From: Macrolepiota albuminosa
Taxonomy: Eukaryota > Basidiomycota > Agaricomycetes > Agaricales > Agaricaceae
Direction: 5' to 3'
DNA length: 64,000 nucleotides
Assembly: GCA_027475525.1 (NCBI GenBank)
Contig: JAMWFC010000090.1
Location: 1,178,001-1,242,000 of the forward strand
Each line of letters starts with the position of its first letter. Positions within the stretch are counted from its first letter, which is position 1. Below the pieces are notes generated by a model, which had not been told where the DNA came from, did no database searches, and was given only the letters and a program-made list of their open reading frames with translations. Positions 12,298-23,786 of this stretch are shown here, piece by piece. Both the position numbers and the translations under genes were made by a program.

Positions 12298-15200
12298 CTA
12301 CACTGAGTGGTAATGTTCCTCGGCATCTTCACCACGATATTCATTCACAAACACGTCATCTGACTGGTCCTCAGAGTCATCGACTTCGGATTTATCACTA
12401 AAATCAAGTCTTTGAGCATCCGCACCACCAGCATCATCTCCAGGCTTCTTAGTACGAGCACCTATTCGACTCCCCTGCTTCATCTCTACCCAATTGTATG
12501 ATGAGTCAGCTTTCCAGTAAGGCTTCATCTGTTTAATCACATCGAGGTACGCGCCCGTCCGTGGATGTTCTGCCAACATGTCCTTGTGCGCAAGAAGACT
12601 AGAGTAAGACACATCGCCAACGACATTATACACCCGTTTCGAACACCCCGTGATAATTATCTCGTAGCGCGGGTGAATCTTTTTCTGGTTTCGTAATTCC
12701 CCCTCGCGCTCTCTCGAGAGAACGTTGATTTTAGAAGGCGACGGAACATCACCAGGCGACTCGGCTACAAGTGGAATTGGTTCGCGTTTAGGAGTCGTGA
12801 GTGTCGACTCTATCTTTGGCTGTGGCGCCTTCTTCTGCGCGGGTCCTAGCAGCATCGCAATGGTAATGTACGGACGTTTTGGGAGTTCCTCGTCAATGGG
12901 TGTCGTAAAAAATTGGAAGGTCTTTTGAACGTCAATGAAAGTGGGCTGTTCGTCGGACCTATTCTTGATTTGCAAGATTATGGTGGTCATACACCACCGG
13001 TCGGGGTTGTCCTTGCAGGGAAGACATATAGGAATACCAATGTCTGCATCAGCCATATTCTGGTAGCCTTGAATTATCCCACCCCTTGTGAAAAGCGCAT
13101 AGTTACCTTCGTCAGTAATCGTTGACTTGTCGCCTCCTTTGACGAATTGTGTAAAGTGAACAAAGGCGCCTTCGAACGCTTCCTCAAGTGTCTTCCCTGA
13201 CAGGTTACTCGGCCGTGCCTTGAGAACTTTTTCAATGTGTTCTTCAGAAATGAGAGCGCGGAGAAAGTCGACAACGGGAATCATCTGGCTGAATGAGAGA
13301 CTATTGTCAATAACATCGCCAACAAAAGAAGGATTCTTCAAGATCGCGATGTCATGAGCCAGAGTGCAGAGCATCCTCGCGACCAACTCTCCTCCGTTTC
13401 CTTTGTCGATCAGCCCCCGTTGAAACCACTCTGAGATGGCAGATGGTATTTCGTCTTTGTATATTGCGATGATCTTGTCGATTTTCTCCTGTGACCATTC
13501 CGTAGGTTCAGCTCCTCCTAACGCTTTGATTCGGCAGTGTTTATATATCACACGAGCAGCTGCTTCTCCTAAGAAAGGTTCGGATGGGTACCCACCACGG
13601 AGATACTGTCGATGCTGCGGAACGGAGTACACAGTTCGCATGCTACTGGCGACAAGTAGTGCCTCAAGAGATACGGCTTCGTCTCTGTTCGATTCAAAGG
13701 TCAGATCGACACGAGCGGCAAGAGGAGGAATCAGCTCCTGAAGCGGGTAATCGGGAGAGTTATCCTGAGTTGGATTTTCAAGGCGTAATTGCAGTTTTTT
13801 CACGGCGTAAGCCATCGCGTCATCTTCATCTGTTGACTCGGAATCTTCCAAAAGTGCCCAAAACCTAGCTGGGGTTCGAATAGAGAGAAAAAGCTGAATC
13901 CATATATATAGCTTACAGGGGACGACCAAATCGCGCCATGAACGTCAACGAGCATATTTCCTCAGTCGAGTGTGAGCCTTCAGTCACAAGAACCGGATTC
14001 TTCCAGTTGTCGAAAGGAAGCTCAACAAAAGGAGCGTTCAAATTTTCATCACTTTCTGCGGATTGGGACGATGCAGGACGAGAGGACCAAAAGTTACGTG
14101 TCCTCGGAGCGAACTCGGACAGTCGTGAATATGTTGACAGGAAGAATGCAAAGACTGGCGCGTTCATCATGTAGGTGAAAGCTTTACACAGGCACTGATA
14201 AGCTGTGCGTCCAGGTGCTCCAACTGTTACTGTGGTATTGGTAAGATGATGTGCTTCGTCAAAATAGAAAAGGATAGCAGGTTCTGATTTGCTCCCTTCA
14301 GGTTTGATCTGCTTCGAAACTGAGTTGATGAATGTCCGTACTGTCAAACGATATCAGCACCAAGTTCTTCACCCCTATCAAAAACCGCAAACCTTGTTTT
14401 TGGATGGTGTCAAATTGAACTTTCTCGTTCAGTATATTTTCTAACCCTTTGCCTTCGGGAGGACCTTGACGAGTCGCTGCTGTATACATCTGTGTGCGTA
14501 CTTCGCTGCGAGGATCTCCAATATACTTATGCCATTCTGCCGCAAAACGTTCAGTCTCAACCCCCGCCTCCTTCTGACGATCAATCCATTCACTGACGAA
14601 TTGGATGATATTCACTAAGAACAAAAGATAGCGGCGTTGAACATGGAGTGCCGACTTCAATCTGAATCCGCAGAAGAAGTCGACTATTGGTTCTCCATTG
14701 GCAAAATCACCAAGTGGGAAGCCTTCATCTGGAGGTCAGATTCAATGCAAAGAATGGAGCGAGACAAAGCACCTAATTTATCACTTTCGGGTCTCAGAAT
14801 TATTGGGACCGTTAGAATAAACCAGGAGAGCTTGTCGACTAGGCGAGATTTGCCAGTACCAGAACCCTGAATTATGGTGCCAGTATTCCCGTATGGTCTT
14901 TGGGCCGACTTCATATACATCTGATTCATGGCTCCTTTTAACAGACTATGGCAATTGCCCACATAGTCCGTCTCCCAAGCTGTTTCTATTGCGCCCAAGG
15001 TTTCTGGGGCAAGCATTTCTGCTAAGTATCCGAGGACGAGAACATAACTAACTGTCTTGAACACTCACCGGGGCTTGGCTCGTAAGTTTGACGAGGAGGT
15101 TTCTCGATTTCTTCCTTGACTATTGAAACTGAGTCAAAAAGGACTGGTAGCAGAATATGAAGGACGAACTGTAATTGACTAATGCCCGCAACGCCACGGT

Positions 15201-15533
15201 CACCTCAATAGGCCTCCCGGATATGGTCTCGTGAACCGGATGGAGCAAAATCAAAAAGTTCATACCATACTCCATTGCTGGTGGCGCTGGTATGTCATCT
15301 CTGCCACAAATGAATTTGGCGAGTTTTTTGAAGATTGGCATATAGTAAGCTTCCACTTCTTGTGAAGATGCATTGGAGGTTATCAAAGAATACAGTTGTT
15401 TGTACGTCTGGCCGCCCTTCCTGGCTCGACGAAGCAGCTCTTCAGGGATCTCGACTGAGGATGTTACAAGCGAGTCAGGGTTAGGGTCCTGATCTGGTGG
15501 TTTGGCCAATGAGCGAGTGCACATCGCAGACAT
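12298..15533 (-). CDS. P-loop NTPase fused to probable PD-(D/E)XK nuclease (Crinkler-like)
   Basis: Multi-exon gene of about 900 aa. The N-terminal exon starts at 15533 (MSAMCTRSLAKPP). The NTPase core shows Walker A GSGTGKS (14866-14846), Walker B ILFYFDEAHH (about 14275-14250) and a sensor-like FFLSTYSRLSEF. The C-terminal exon carries an ordered REase-fold signature: a helix with Glu in GNGGELVARML (about 13389), Asp in DADIGIP (about 13044) and QIK in TTIILQIKNR (about 12972), a QxK variant of the PD-(D/E)XK site. The tail is acidic and disordered. NTPase plus REase modules are known from Crinkler-type proteins, which are toxin- or effector-like; the cellular role here is unknown. Introns join in frame at the P-loop, Walker B and C-terminal exons; the junction near 15280-15180 could not be resolved cleanly, so a frameshift there is possible. 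Confidence 0.7.
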
Positions 15534-15605
15534 GATGCAAGTGTGCGATGTGTATTCTTGGAAAGTAAGTAACTAAGTTTTCTCAGGGCCTTTTTTGTGA
15601 TTCGT

Positions 15606-15832
15606 GTGGCGAGAGATCCGAGGGAATTTCGGCAATTCGGCATTCGCCAGTGGCACTGATGATGTGTACACTTGATCTAAGCCAAAAGGCCAGAGTGTTG
15701 TGAAGTGTTTTCCTTGTACTCCTCCCTTTTGACAACAAATGTCTAGCGCGAAGCACACAATTGCATCTGGTAAGTGTTTCATGGTGCATTGAGACAGAAG
15801 ACTCGTACAATGTAACACGAGGCAGATGCCAC
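15606..15832. repeat. Dispersed repeat A, copy 2 (227 bp)
   Basis: Second copy of the 10551-10753 repeat with the same GTGGC...GCCAC tips and the same orientation. It lies just upstream of the NTPase-nuclease start and directly abuts the broken 5' end of the lipase pseudogene on its other side. Confidence 0.75.
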
Positions 15833-15839
15833 ATATAAT

Positions 15840-17132
15840 GATCTCTTGCATTACTTCAAATACGCGTCTTCGGCTTATAGTCGTCTGTGTCTACGTCCGA
15901 ACGGGAATACACTGGTTTCTCATGCACGCCCTCCCTTTCTTGAAACTAATAACCAAAAAAACTGATACAGAAATGATCACGCTGTACAACAGTTCTCAAA
16001 TGAACTAACAGACATTCAAGGATTTGTTGCCAGAGATTCTCATCGGAAAGAGATAATTGTCGCTCTTCGTGGAAGGTGACTTGATGAAACTACCTAGGAC
16101 TCTTTCTCGTAACTGATGGCCAAGATCACCTCCAGCGCGTCTCTAGTAGATTTCCTGCTTGATGCTCAGCTACTCCTTGTGCCATTGATCACTCCGGGTG
16201 TATCTGCCCCAGGTGAGCAGGAATCGAAGGCATGCATATCATGTTCAAGTAAACGGAGCATCAGCTGGTGTCCGAGTCCATAGCGGATTCTTAGCCGCGT
16301 AAGACGCGAAATTCCCAGTTTATGCGGAGATACTGACGATCGGGCCCTATGCCTAGTTGGAACTCTGTCGTGGCGCAAGTCTTGCTCATCGTGACACAAC
16401 AGATAAAATCACACCCTACTTTTGCAATCGTCACAGTGGGCCATTCATTGGGTGGCGCTTTGGCTACCCTGGCGGCAGTGACTTTACAGCACAACTTTCT
16501 TGAAACGTGGGCTGACGACGCTGACGAATTACGAGATAGTGGTACACAACGCATTAACAGGGAAGTTCGGATGTACTCGTACGGTGCTCCTAGGCTCGGC
16601 GTATGTCTATGCTTGTCGTATCTCGTCATGACCTATGTTAAATGCCTCTTAGAATAAAGAGTTTGCTGAGTATGTAAACTCTGAACTCTGTGCAAGAGCT
16701 TTCCGAGGTATGTGGACCCCAAGTATCTTTGATAATTCTAACGTGTGGTCTAGTGGTTCATACAACCGACGGGTAGGATCATCGTTCGTATTCTGTCCCT
16801 CTGTGACCGATTCCAATGACAGCGTTCCAACGATTATACCAACTGTATTAGGATACCATCATCATGGTAATGATAATCCAGATATCACTCGCTGGTGTCT
16901 CATCGTGTTCTAGGAATTGAATATTGGCTGAGTGCAGATCCTGCGTCAAAAGACACAACATTCGTGTGTAACGTAGATGGGGAGGATCCGACGTGCTCAG
17001 CTTCGATACCTTCTCACGGAGTGAACCCAGCTCATGCTATAGTAGGTCATCTACACGTTCTATTACTTGAACGATTGATCATACTGTTTACAGTATTTTG
17101 GTATACCGATACCGACGCCCTTTTGCCTTTGA
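15840..17132 (+). pseudogene. Class 3 lipase, 5'-truncated and with a nonsense codon
   Basis: Secreted fungal lipase/esterase family (alpha/beta hydrolase, triacylglycerol or feruloyl ester cleavage). Exons spliced by eye give YFKYASSAYS, FSNELTDIQGFVARD, the RGSASLVDFLLDAQ strand, the nucleophile elbow TVGHSLGGALATLA with the catalytic Ser, MYSYGAPRLG, NKEFAEYVNSELCARAF, HTTDGVPTIIP with the catalytic Asp, and GYHHHGIEYW with the catalytic His, ending FGIPIPTPFCL at 17132. The signal peptide and N-terminal exon are missing: coding similarity starts a few bases after repeat A. A TAA interrupts the frame inside SGFLAA-stop-DAKFPVYAE at about 16300; a 20-nt intron that would avoid it is too short. 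The triad codons survive, so the damage looks recent. Confidence 0.75.
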
Positions 17133-17929
17133 GTATATATCTCTTCGATACCTATCGAGAGTCTTGCTTTTCGTACGTTCCGAATGACCGGTATCTGTAG
17201 CAATCAAAACTTGAAAGAGCAAAAATTACTATTGTAAGCGTTAGAAGACGCCCGCAATATAAGTCTACATGACTCCACTGGAGAGTACACCTTGCAAAAA
17301 TGAAGATTTTTCTTTCATGGAAAAACGTTCCATTCTGTTCTCTTCGTACCGGTATCGAACGTTGAATTAATCCCTGCTTGAAGTTCAAGTGAAGTGAACA
17401 TTACCTCAAAGGAGAATGTCCCTGAAGTAATGGTTATGGCTAAGCTCCATTATTCAACTTAAGCTAGATGATGCTTCTGAAATATAGGACATTTGGTTGC
17501 CTAATAATGGCTTCCAGACATGAAGTAGCGAAGTTGTCAGTCCGATGGGACTTGTACACGTGGCATAATGACATTATGCTTGCCACTTGTCCACATCCGC
17601 TACCTTAAGCTTGGATGCATTGATTTGTTACAGCCACGTATGAGACCCACAACAATTAGTTCTGTTGAAGAACATGTCAAGATATTGACAATTACGAGGT
17701 TTTGTTGGTTTTGGATGAATACACTTTAATAAACAAAAAGGGAGCGCAGAAGAAGATGGACTCTTGCATTGATTCGCAAAAATCCCTCGTTGCAAGATCC
17801 ACAAGGACACCCTATATGTCTCATGGGCAAATGCCAAGATGGGATCAATTTTGATCAGACTCCATCCTTGATTCTGCCCAGGATCCGGCAAGCCACATAA
17901 CTCGCATACTTTCCTTTATCGGTTCACGC
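17133..17929. other. Intergenic, no gene seen
   Basis: 800 nt between the lipase pseudogene and the charged-repeat gene. A minus-strand ORF at 17628-17891 has no motif or splicing partner. The promoter of the downstream gene is expected at the right end. Confidence 0.5.
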
Positions 17930-20286
17930 ATGGCCACCACGACGACGACGGAAGCGCCGAAGCGTAGCACGGGGCTGCTGGCTCTCTTCAGGCGCACACC
18001 CAAGGACCCAGTTGAAACCGCAGAGTTAAGCAGGCGCAAAGTGCTTGTTCATGAGGGACATAAATACCTCTCGAAGGCGACAGACCTCATCAATAACCCA
18101 GATTATCGGCATATGTTTGAGAAGGGGCATTTAGAGCTGTTACGAGATCGCTGGGGCGAGTGAGTAGCTTGTTCTTCATCATTCGTCATTCATCGTCGAT
18201 TATGATCGAAGTGTGTATGGAGCAGCACCCAAGGGCAAGAAGCTGGCGAAAGGCCCTCTGTCGCCTGACGAGTTCCGCGAGAAGGCAAAAATTTTGCAGC
18301 AGCACCCAAGGGCAAGAAGCTGGCGAAAGGCCCTCTGTCGCCTGACGAGTTCCGCGAGAAGGCAAAAATTTTGCATGAGGACGTACAGGTACGTGTACTG
18401 AGTATTGGTTCTCTTTTCCGGAGAACTTAGCTGTAGAAAATAGGCGGCATTTGACGGCGCCGGGATCGAACGCGGTGGGTCGTCGTCCTCACAATACATT
18501 GAGGCAACCTCACCAGCCCCGCCACCAATACTCGTGCGACCATTCATGTAACTTGTGTATGTATTTTCACTAATAACACTCATGGACTTTCTAGCAACAC
18601 GGTTCAATCAGCTCACATCACCGTGGCCAATCCTTACGTGACCCCGAACCTGCGCCGTTCTCCCCGCCGTTCTCCCCGCCGTTCTCCCCACCTCCCGAGT
18701 CCTCAAGGTCCCTCAAAGACCATATTTCGCGTCAGGTGCGTCTTTCTTAAGCTTCTCGTTATCCATTCTCGCCTTACCGATTCAATGTACCCAATCCATT
18801 CCAGGGTTCCACTCGTCACAAGGACGATCCAATACCTGAAATGGGCGAACTTCCATTAAATGACAGGATGGAACATACCTCGTCCCAGCGCCATAGGGAC
18901 AAGGCAAGGCATCGTCCACCACCTCTCCCGCTAGACGACCCACTACCATCGCCTCCACTTCTTCAACATGACCGTTCCAGGGGTGAGGATGGCCTCGATC
19001 AACAGGATCCATACGGTAATGGAGGAGTGACAGAGCGCGAGCGGGAAAGGAGAGAGAAGAGGGACAGAGAAAGGGAAAGGGAAAGAAAGAGAGAGCGAGA
19101 AAGGGAAAGAGACAGGAAGGAACGGGAGGAGGAGGAAAGGGAGAGGGAGAGGGAGAGGGAAAGGGAAAGGGAAAGGGAAAGGGAGAGGGAGAGGGAAAAG
19201 GAGAGGCAAAGGGAGAGGGAAAGGGAAAGGGAGAGGGAGAGGGAAAAGGAGAGGCAAAGGGAGAGGGAGAGGGAAAAGGAGAGGCAAAGGGAGAGGGAGA
19301 GGGAAAAGGAGAGACAAAGAGAGAGGGAGAGGGAGAGGGAAGAGAGGGAGAAGAGGGACAGAGAAAGGGAGACACGACAGAGGGAGAGGGAGAGGGAGAG
19401 GAAAGAGAGGGAGAAGAAGGAGCGGGAGAGGGAGAGGGAGAAACGACATAGGGAAGAAAGACATGATAGCAGTAGGCGGCACGACAGACACGACAGCAGA
19501 TACAGGGACGACCAGCATCGACGCAGACACCACGATGAGCGGGATAGGCACCATCGCGATGACCGCGACAGGTATCACCGGGACAAATACTCTTCAAGGC
19601 GAGACGAACGCGATCGTTACCACGACGACAGTCGAAACGACCGGCGGCAGCGCGAAGGAGACCGGGAACCAGGAGGCGAGATACCACTTGATGGGCTTAT
19701 GATGTCGCCTACGTTCATCCAGTATCCAAATGCAAATGGGGAAGGTCGTAGGGAAACTAAGGAAGAGCGCCGAGCGAGAAAGGAGAAACGAGACAGGGAT
19801 AGGGATAGGGAAGATAGGCATCGCCACAGGGATCACCACAGGGATAGAGAACGAGACCGCCATAAGGACGACAGGGAACGAGACAGAGACCGCGACAGAG
19901 ATCGGAGGCGATACAAAGACGACGACCGTCATCGGGACCGGGACCGAGACAGACGAAGAGAACACGAACGTGAGGCCACACGTGAGCTTGAACCTGAACC
20001 TGAGCCCAAGCCCGAGCCCGAGCCCGAGCCCGAGCCTGAACCAGAGCAGGCCGCGCCGGAGCACATACACGAGGAAACACATGCGGAAGTAGCTCCTCCA
20101 GGTCAGCTCCAGGGCGCGTCTGATGACATGGCGCCGTTAATGACCCTTCCTCCCAGCCTTACTGCCTCACGAACATCAGCACCACCAGGAGCAGCAACAC
20201 TCCCCGGTCCCGAGCATGAACCACGATCACGGTTCCAGGAGGACTTCAGGTCAATATATGGAGGGGGAGCAGGAAGTGTGAGGTAG
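17930..20286 (+). CDS. Arg/Glu/Asp-repeat low-complexity protein, multi-exon
   Basis: Unknown function. Exon 1 (MATTTTTEAPKRSTGLLALF) continues to RDRWGD and joins exon 2 (VYGAAPKGKKLAKGPL to AKILHEDVQ). Exon 2 contains a 77-bp tandem duplication (18221-18375) that shifts the frame; removing one copy restores it. After two or three less certain exons with Pro/Ser-rich text, the large last exon runs from about 18805 to the TAG at 20284. It encodes long RERERE and RDRDRD runs, an EPEPEPEP run, and a Pro/Ala-rich tail. Such charged alternating repeats form single alpha helices or RNA-associated disordered segments as in RED/SR-like proteins (inference). The real product depends on whether the duplication is genuine. 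Confidence 0.6.
18221..18375. repeat. 77-bp-period tandem duplication 1
   Basis: A 78-nt identical segment (18221-18298) recurs at 18298-18375 with period 77. It lies in a coding exon and causes a frameshift. It shares its exact period with three unrelated duplications in this window. Confidence 0.95.
19040..19460 (+). repeat. Long purine-rich (GA) tract
   Basis: About 420 nt in which the plus strand is almost entirely A and G, built of GAGAGG, GAAAGG and AGGCAA hexamers that encode alternating Arg and Glu. The mirror-repeat character could allow triplex DNA (inference). Confidence 0.85.
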
Positions 20287-21160
20287 CAAAACATTGGGTA
20301 TTGACGAAATTTTTTGCAGAACCGTATGCAGTATCAATTGTGTGTGCCGGGTACCGTTTGTCACACCGGCATATGTATCGATCTTCCAAATACCATATAA
20401 ACATTTCTACCCGAGTTGTTCCTACAGCCTACTCAACCACGTCACCATTGCACCCTGGCTAGGTCGATATTGATGCTTCTTGGTGACACCAGGATCAGCA
20501 TAGGAAAATGGAACTACCTCTATCTTAGTATACTTGGGCGCTCTCTGACACAACGTGGAAATTGTGATGGTATGAGACTAGCCTTGAGCTTATCCTGAAG
20601 TGCATATATGCGCTGCCAAACGAAAGACGTGAACCTTGATGAATAACAACATCACGGAGAGGCAAAGATGAATCGATAACGTCTAAGTACCGACAAGAGC
20701 CCTATCCTCTCCATTGGTCTTTACTATATGTTGTCTGAGCTGTTTTCATATTTTAAGTTCAAAAATAAGGGTGTATGTACACGTGTAGGGTACTAAATAA
20801 AAGTGTATACGGTAAAATCCGATAGATAGGGAATCTAATCCCGAGTGTGGCCAGAAAACGTCTGTGATATCCCTGTCGAAAGCCCCAAAAAAGCGAACCC
20901 TGAAGAGAGAAGCCAGAAAATGTCGGACCAATGATATCCGCAAGGAGTTACGCCTTCCAATAGAATGGACTTGTTTCTTCAGTGAAATCTGCTCCGCCCA
21001 ACCTTCGAGTTCGGAAACGAGCTCAAGTTCCTGTTATTCGGCTGGATCCTCATATCAGATTATGTCCCAAAACAGGAAAGGAAAGATAGAAAGCATGCAA
21101 GGGGCAAAGCAAAGCGAGAGACAAAGCGCAAGAAAACAGAAAAATGGCGGAGAACCGGCG
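20287..21160. other. Intergenic, no gene seen
   Basis: 870 nt between convergent genes. The plus-strand ORF at 20864-21532 overlaps the monooxygenase exon antisense and has no recognisable domain, so it was not called. Confidence 0.5.
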
Positions 21161-22971
21161 TCATACACACACCTGATGCTTCACCACTATGCTAGCGAGC
21201 TCTTCATCTATCACCTCAACGCGGCCCGCTGCGCGCTCTCTGAGCAGCCCCCACTCCTGCCACCAATTATCCGCCTCGTCCTCCGCATCATAACCAAACA
21301 CTTGTTTGATCTCCGTCCATTGTGGCGTTTCCTCTTCAGCCGATTCTGCATCGAGCACATTAAGTCCCCTGTCTCTCCTCCCTCTAAAGTGGTTGTCCCG
21401 CCCCTCCTGGTGGGGCCCAGGAGGCAATGTCATGAAATGAATATCCCCAAATTCTTTAGTACAGACGCTTGTGCAGCGGTTGAGGCGGAGGGATTCAAAT
21501 GCGTAGAGGAAGGTGGTGATTTGGTCGGCTGAGCGGAGGTGGGAGAACAGTTTGGCGAGGACGGCACCGTCTTCGATTGCCATGGCGCAGGTTTGGATAG
21601 CGCCGGCCTGCATAATATAGTATTAATCCGAAATAATTCGAGTTGAGAGTAGAATCCCAGCTTACGGGATATGGATGGGCGGCTTCACCGATCAAGAGCA
21701 TCCGGCCTGACTCATGTACCCACTCCTCTTCGTCTAGCGCCTTGAATTCTTGCACCGGCACACATATTGCATGCGTCGCGAGTTCGCCAAGTTTCTGTAG
21801 CCTGGTTTGACCGGTGAGCAAAAGACTCCATTGACGCAAAGAGAAAAAGGAGGCGTCGCACCGTGTTTCCGAGGATGCCAAGCACTTGCGCATTCCGTCC
21901 AATAGCGCCGGCTCTCTCCAATTGCTTTCAAAACCATCTTCAGGCCCGTAAACAAATAGCGCAAATTCTTCTTTCCCACCCAAGGGAAATCCGAGCACTG
22001 CCCGTCCGTTGCCAAACCATGAAAACATAGATCTCTGTCGTATATGAAGCGTCAGAACGGCAGAAATGAAGAAATGAATGATGTGTAGATGGTGACGCAC
22101 ATATGGCTGATCATAGAGCCATCTCAATTCACGATCGGCCATTATAGCCTTTTTGCTGACAGTGGTGCTGTACATGACAAACTGATGTGGCGCTGGAGGT
22201 TCATCAGTGATGAGTCTACGCGCTAGTCCGGAGACGCCGTCGGCACCGATGATTATATCTGCTGTGAGGATTTGGCCTGATAGAAGAGTGACACTCTGGT
22301 TGTCGGGGTCGATTGAAGCCACGGGAGTGTTAAGCCAAATTTCCGCTCCGAGCGACACAGCAGTGTCATATAGAAGTCGTCTTAGATCCGCATACTGATG
22401 AAGATAGCATAAATCAGAATTATAGAGCAGCCAGGCAAAATGTCAATATCGAACTCGGGTATGAAATCCATATGACGTACATGTGCAAACATAAATTCGC
22501 CTCGCGTCTCACGAAGCATTTCCTCGTCCCATACATGTGCACCTAGACACTCGCCTGTGTGGACTATCCTTCCTTTGAGTGACTGATCCAAGAGAGTGAA
22601 CAAGCTGAGGAGCTCACAAGACATGAGGTTGATCATCTGAGACTTGATGACTATTGGTGCAAGTTCATCGTGCAGACCCCAATGGTATAATATTTTCGCA
22701 AGGTTCGGCGCAATGCGGCATCCACCCAAAAGCTACACAAGAAGAACGTCCAGTGATTAATGATAAGTGATAGTGGCCTGCGTACTTGGGTGTCAAGTGT
22801 TCTATCCGCCTCGAGCACGATGACTTTATGGCCGATTCGCCGGAGCGCAACGGCGCAAGCGAGCCCTGAGATGCTTCCACCAACGACGAGAAACTTGATC
22901 TGGAGCTCTGCCTGCTTTGGCGGGAAGTATTCCTTAGTATATGGTACAGTCTGTGGGTAGAATGCAACCAT
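21161..22971 (-). CDS. FAD-dependent monooxygenase (salicylate hydroxylase-like)
   Basis: Class A flavoprotein monooxygenase, expected to hydroxylate an aromatic or related small molecule with NAD(P)H and O2; the substrate is unknown. The start at 22971 is followed by the Rossmann dinucleotide fold FLVVGGSISGLACAVALRR and its acidic end VIVLEAD. Later come IIIGADGVSGLARRL (the DG motif for FAD and NAD(P)H) and RMLLIGEAAHPY, the position of the usual GD motif, here GE. The central part (LRWLYDQPY, SWFGNGRAVLGFPLGG) and the C-terminal helical part fit the family. About five short introns are inferred. The C-terminus ends at 21161 after IVVKHQVCV. No neighbouring biosynthetic gene indicates a pathway. 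Confidence 0.85.
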
Positions 22972-23786
22972 GACTCAAAGACAGGGAGGGTCAAGACAGG
23001 ACGAGCACCATACCATATTCATTCGTAAGATGAGTCGTTGCAGCAATGGCTGGGATGTCAAATCAGAGCACAGAAAGTAATACAGAGGTGAAATTGATTC
23101 GACAAGTGTTTGGGACTTGGGAATTGGGGATGATAATTATAACGGGTAATTTCTTAGGAATAGCGTTTACTTTGCAACTAGTCCGGGCTTCACGTGTGGA
23201 GGCAAGGGCACACCAAGAGAACCCCAGATCGGTCTATGCCTTATGCACATAACAAGATCGCCGTAGCAAAAGCACATCTTGCCAGATCTTTGCAGATCGT
23301 GCCTTTCTTTTTTGATCGGCCGCCCAGACTCAGGGGCATGATTGTTCCACGTTTTCTGGAAATTGTTTCTACTATTCCTGCTCTCTTTTTGATCGGCCGC
23401 CCAGACTCAGGGGCATGATTGTTCCACGTTTTCTGGAAATTGTTTCTACTATTCCTGCTCTCTACCGGACGCTACACCAGAAGAATAACAATCAAGCGGT
23501 TGGGAAATATCCAATAAAGATGCTAGAGAATCAGGACGCATCCGGATCATCTTGATATTGTGATGCGATCACTTTTCCAGTTGAATCAGGGCCGTTCTTC
23601 TTCTTCCCACAATTATGTCAACCACTAAACTGGGTACTCAATAGTCTGGTATACTTAACGTACATATTTGCATTTCAATAGTCCTTGCAACAAGCCATTC
23701 CCACTCCATCAGCGTCAACCAATGTCTAGATCCAGTCACAGTACCATACCTACTGGCGTATCCTGTGCGCTGCGATACGCCACCGG
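22972..23786. other. Intergenic between FAD monooxygenase and GUP1
   Basis: 815 nt with no supported gene. It contains the promoter side of the monooxygenase and the 3' end of GUP1. The only structured feature is the 77-bp-period duplication at 23309-23463. Confidence 0.6.
23309..23463. repeat. 77-bp-period tandem duplication 2
   Basis: A 78-nt identical segment (23309-23386, containing GATCGGCCGCCCAGACTCAG) repeats with period 77. It is non-coding. Confidence 0.95.

Noticed and set aside
16290..16315. A 20-nt intron (gtaagacg...cccag) that would remove the lipase stop codon
   Set aside because: Too short to be spliced; introns here are 45 nt or longer, and the unspliced sequence continues the lipase protein on both sides of the stop.
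18465..18545. tRNA-like segment with a GTTCGATCC B-box on the minus strand
   Set aside because: The T stem and acceptor stem do not pair and no anticodon arm fits a 7-nt loop.
18782..19687. Long antisense ORFs rich in Pro/Ser or Leu/Phe over the purine tract
   Set aside because: They are by-products of the GA-rich strand having no stops when reversed; no motif, and the sense strand has a spliced gene.
20864..21532. 222-codon plus-strand ORF
   Set aside because: Half of it is antisense to the monooxygenase C-terminal exon and the rest has no recognisable domain.
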